Shown in pieces: positions 63,362-64,000 of a stretch of DNA of 64,000 nt. The position numbers were made by a program, and so were the translations under genes. A model generated the notes under the pieces. It was not told the DNA's origin. It saw only the letters and a list, made by a program, of their open reading frames with translations, and searched no databases. Position 1 is the stretch's first letter; every line of letters begins with the position of its first letter. Location: contig NZ_JACSOH010000007.1 in the NCBI RefSeq assembly GCF_014349235.1, positions 1 through 64,000 of the forward strand, given 5' to 3'. Source of the stretch: Cytophaga sp. FL35 (GTDB taxonomy: Bacteria > Bacteroidota > Bacteroidia > Flavobacteriales > Flavobacteriaceae).

Positions 63362-63754
63362 TTAGTGATTTAAGGTATCTACAACCACCGCTATGGGTTG
63401 AATTTCATTTCGTACCTTTCTATATCTTCTTAATTGCGGTTTTGTAAGGATGTTCGACATTTCTGCACGTTGTTGACGGGCCAGTTCTGATAATAATGCC
63501 ATTTTATCCTCCATGGTCATATTCGCTTTTTGAATTTTGTTCTCCCTTATGAGAAACTCCTCTAGCTTTTGCTGAAATTGCAAAATTTGCTTACCGTCCA
63601 TAACCAATTCAGGTTGGTACGCTTGCGTGAGCGTCTTTGCCCATGTTTCGCTGCTTTTGTTCCCCTCCTGAAAATAGGTGTCCTGACCACGTAAACTAGT
63701 AACCAGTCCGAAACCGGATATCATCAATGCCCAAAATGTTGAATTCCTTTTCAT
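63362..63754 (-). CDS. Exported small protein of unknown function
   Basis: A 130-aa protein with an N-terminal hydrophobic signal (FWALMISGFGLVTSLRGQ) and a helical mature region (YQPELVMDGKQILQFQQKLEEFLI, MALLSELARQQRAEMSNILTKPQLRRY). It resembles the 115-aa exported protein at 61166-61513 in general build (signal, then helices with ILT...LRRYR or similar), which may be a distant relation. The start is 3 nt after the nitroreductase stop, so it is in the same operon. Confidence 0.65.
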   Translation of the reverse strand: MKRNSTFWALMISGFGLVTSLRGQDTYFQEGNKSSETWAKTLTQAYQPELVMDGKQILQFQQKLEEFLIRENKIQKANMTMEDKMALLSELARQQRAEMSNILTKPQLRRYRKVRNEIQPIAVVVDTLNH

Positions 63755-63757
63755 CTT

Positions 63758-64000
63758 TTATTCTTTTGCGTTCCAATTATTCTCAAAGGCAAAATCATTC
63801 TGTGGAATCCGTTCCCGCTCACTCTGTTCCTGTTCTTGAAGGTCTTCCGGAAGTTTTTCCTGCTCTCCCCCAAAATATCCAATGGCGACGGCCGTAGAAA
63901 AATGATAGCCTTCAGGTACGTCAAATACTTCTTGCGCTTTTTTCCAGTCAAAGCCAGCCATATGGTGCATCGCTATTCCTTTATACTGTGCCTGTACGGT
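63758..64000 (-). CDS. Nitroreductase family protein, C-terminal part (gene continues past window end)
   Basis: The frame is open from the window edge and ends at 63758. It encodes 80 residues with the C-terminal nitroreductase pattern: GIAMHHMAGFDWKKAQEVFDVPEGYHFSTAVAIGYFG, then an acidic-rich end. The segment AMHHMAGFD aligns with the flavin-adjacent helix of NfsA/NfsB-like enzymes. The 5' part lies outside, so completeness cannot be judged. It leads the operon with the 130-aa exported protein and the peroxiredoxin-like gene. Confidence 0.85.
   Translation of the reverse strand, partial: TVQAQYKGIAMHHMAGFDWKKAQEVFDVPEGYHFSTAVAIGYFGGEQEKLPEDLQEQEQSERERIPQNDFAFENNWNAKE

Overview
The window looks like about 64 kb of chromosome from a marine Flavobacteriaceae-type member of the Bacteroidota (Zobellia/Maribacter/Arenibacter-like). 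The base composition is AT-rich. Promoters match the Bacteroidota pattern (TTG about 19 nt upstream of TAnnTTTG). The families present are typical of the group: a TonB receptor with a carboxypeptidase-regulatory N-terminus, DUF1080, DUF4251, DUF4494, DUF4856/imelysin, DUF3857-transglutaminase and an AraC-TPR regulator. No rRNA, tRNA, CRISPR array or intact transposase was seen.

Layout. 1-4822: a membrane-protein tail, then a carbohydrate set (Tat-exported Gfo/Idh/MocA oxidoreductase, DUF1080 hydrolase, heparinase II/III-like lyase) facing a phytanoyl-CoA-dioxygenase-like gene. 4984-12741: redox and aldehyde metabolism (atypical SDR, Old Yellow Enzyme, semialdehyde dehydrogenase, MBL hydrolase, and an aldehyde dehydrogenase/DUF779 pair divergent from its probable AraC activator, with GATAG/CTATC repeats between). 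12942-16592: a three-gene envelope operon (648-aa secreted protein, DUF2490, MORN). 16607-19175: an AraC regulator divergent from nitroreductase and cupin genes, with a perfect 14-bp palindrome over the promoter. 19398-20727: DUF2383 and two cold-shock-domain genes. 20811-26305: a TPP riboswitch and thiS-thiC-thiE-like-thiE-thiG-thiH. 28222-34593: lipoprotein, imelysin, HTTM and TonB-receptor uptake cluster. 34661-41457: DUF4494, a membrane-anchored AraC-TPR regulator with an ankyrin lipoprotein and acyltransferase, and a DUF3857 transglutaminase.

41766-52799 is the accessory core. It opens with the 3' stub of a broken gene, cut at a 17-bp inverted-repeat element, and a repeat-rich 850-bp stretch. 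A minus-strand operon follows: SIR2-like NADase, HerA-like ATPase, KTSC protein, a predicted PD-(D/E)XK nuclease and a DUF6602 protein. This is a probable anti-phage system built around the known SIR2-HerA pair. Next to it, on the plus strand, is a compact probable RiPP cluster: a Cys-rich precursor with a regular Ser/Thr-x-x-Cys array, a HopA1-like putative lyase, and a protein kinase-LanC fusion with a three-cysteine zinc site. I read this as an unusual lanthipeptide-type system, combining class V-type lyase chemistry with a class III/IV-like kinase-cyclase fusion. It is the most interesting object in the window.

52885-64000 is ordinary flavobacterial chromosome: DUF1080 lipoprotein, DUF808, DUF5995, EamA exporter, GAF histidine kinase, leishmanolysin-like metalloprotease, two small paralogs, ribosome hibernation factor, ArsC-like protein, YceI, F420-reductase-like protein, peroxiredoxin and a nitroreductase cut by the window end.

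All assignments come from reading the sequence and recalling family motifs. No database search or structure prediction was run.
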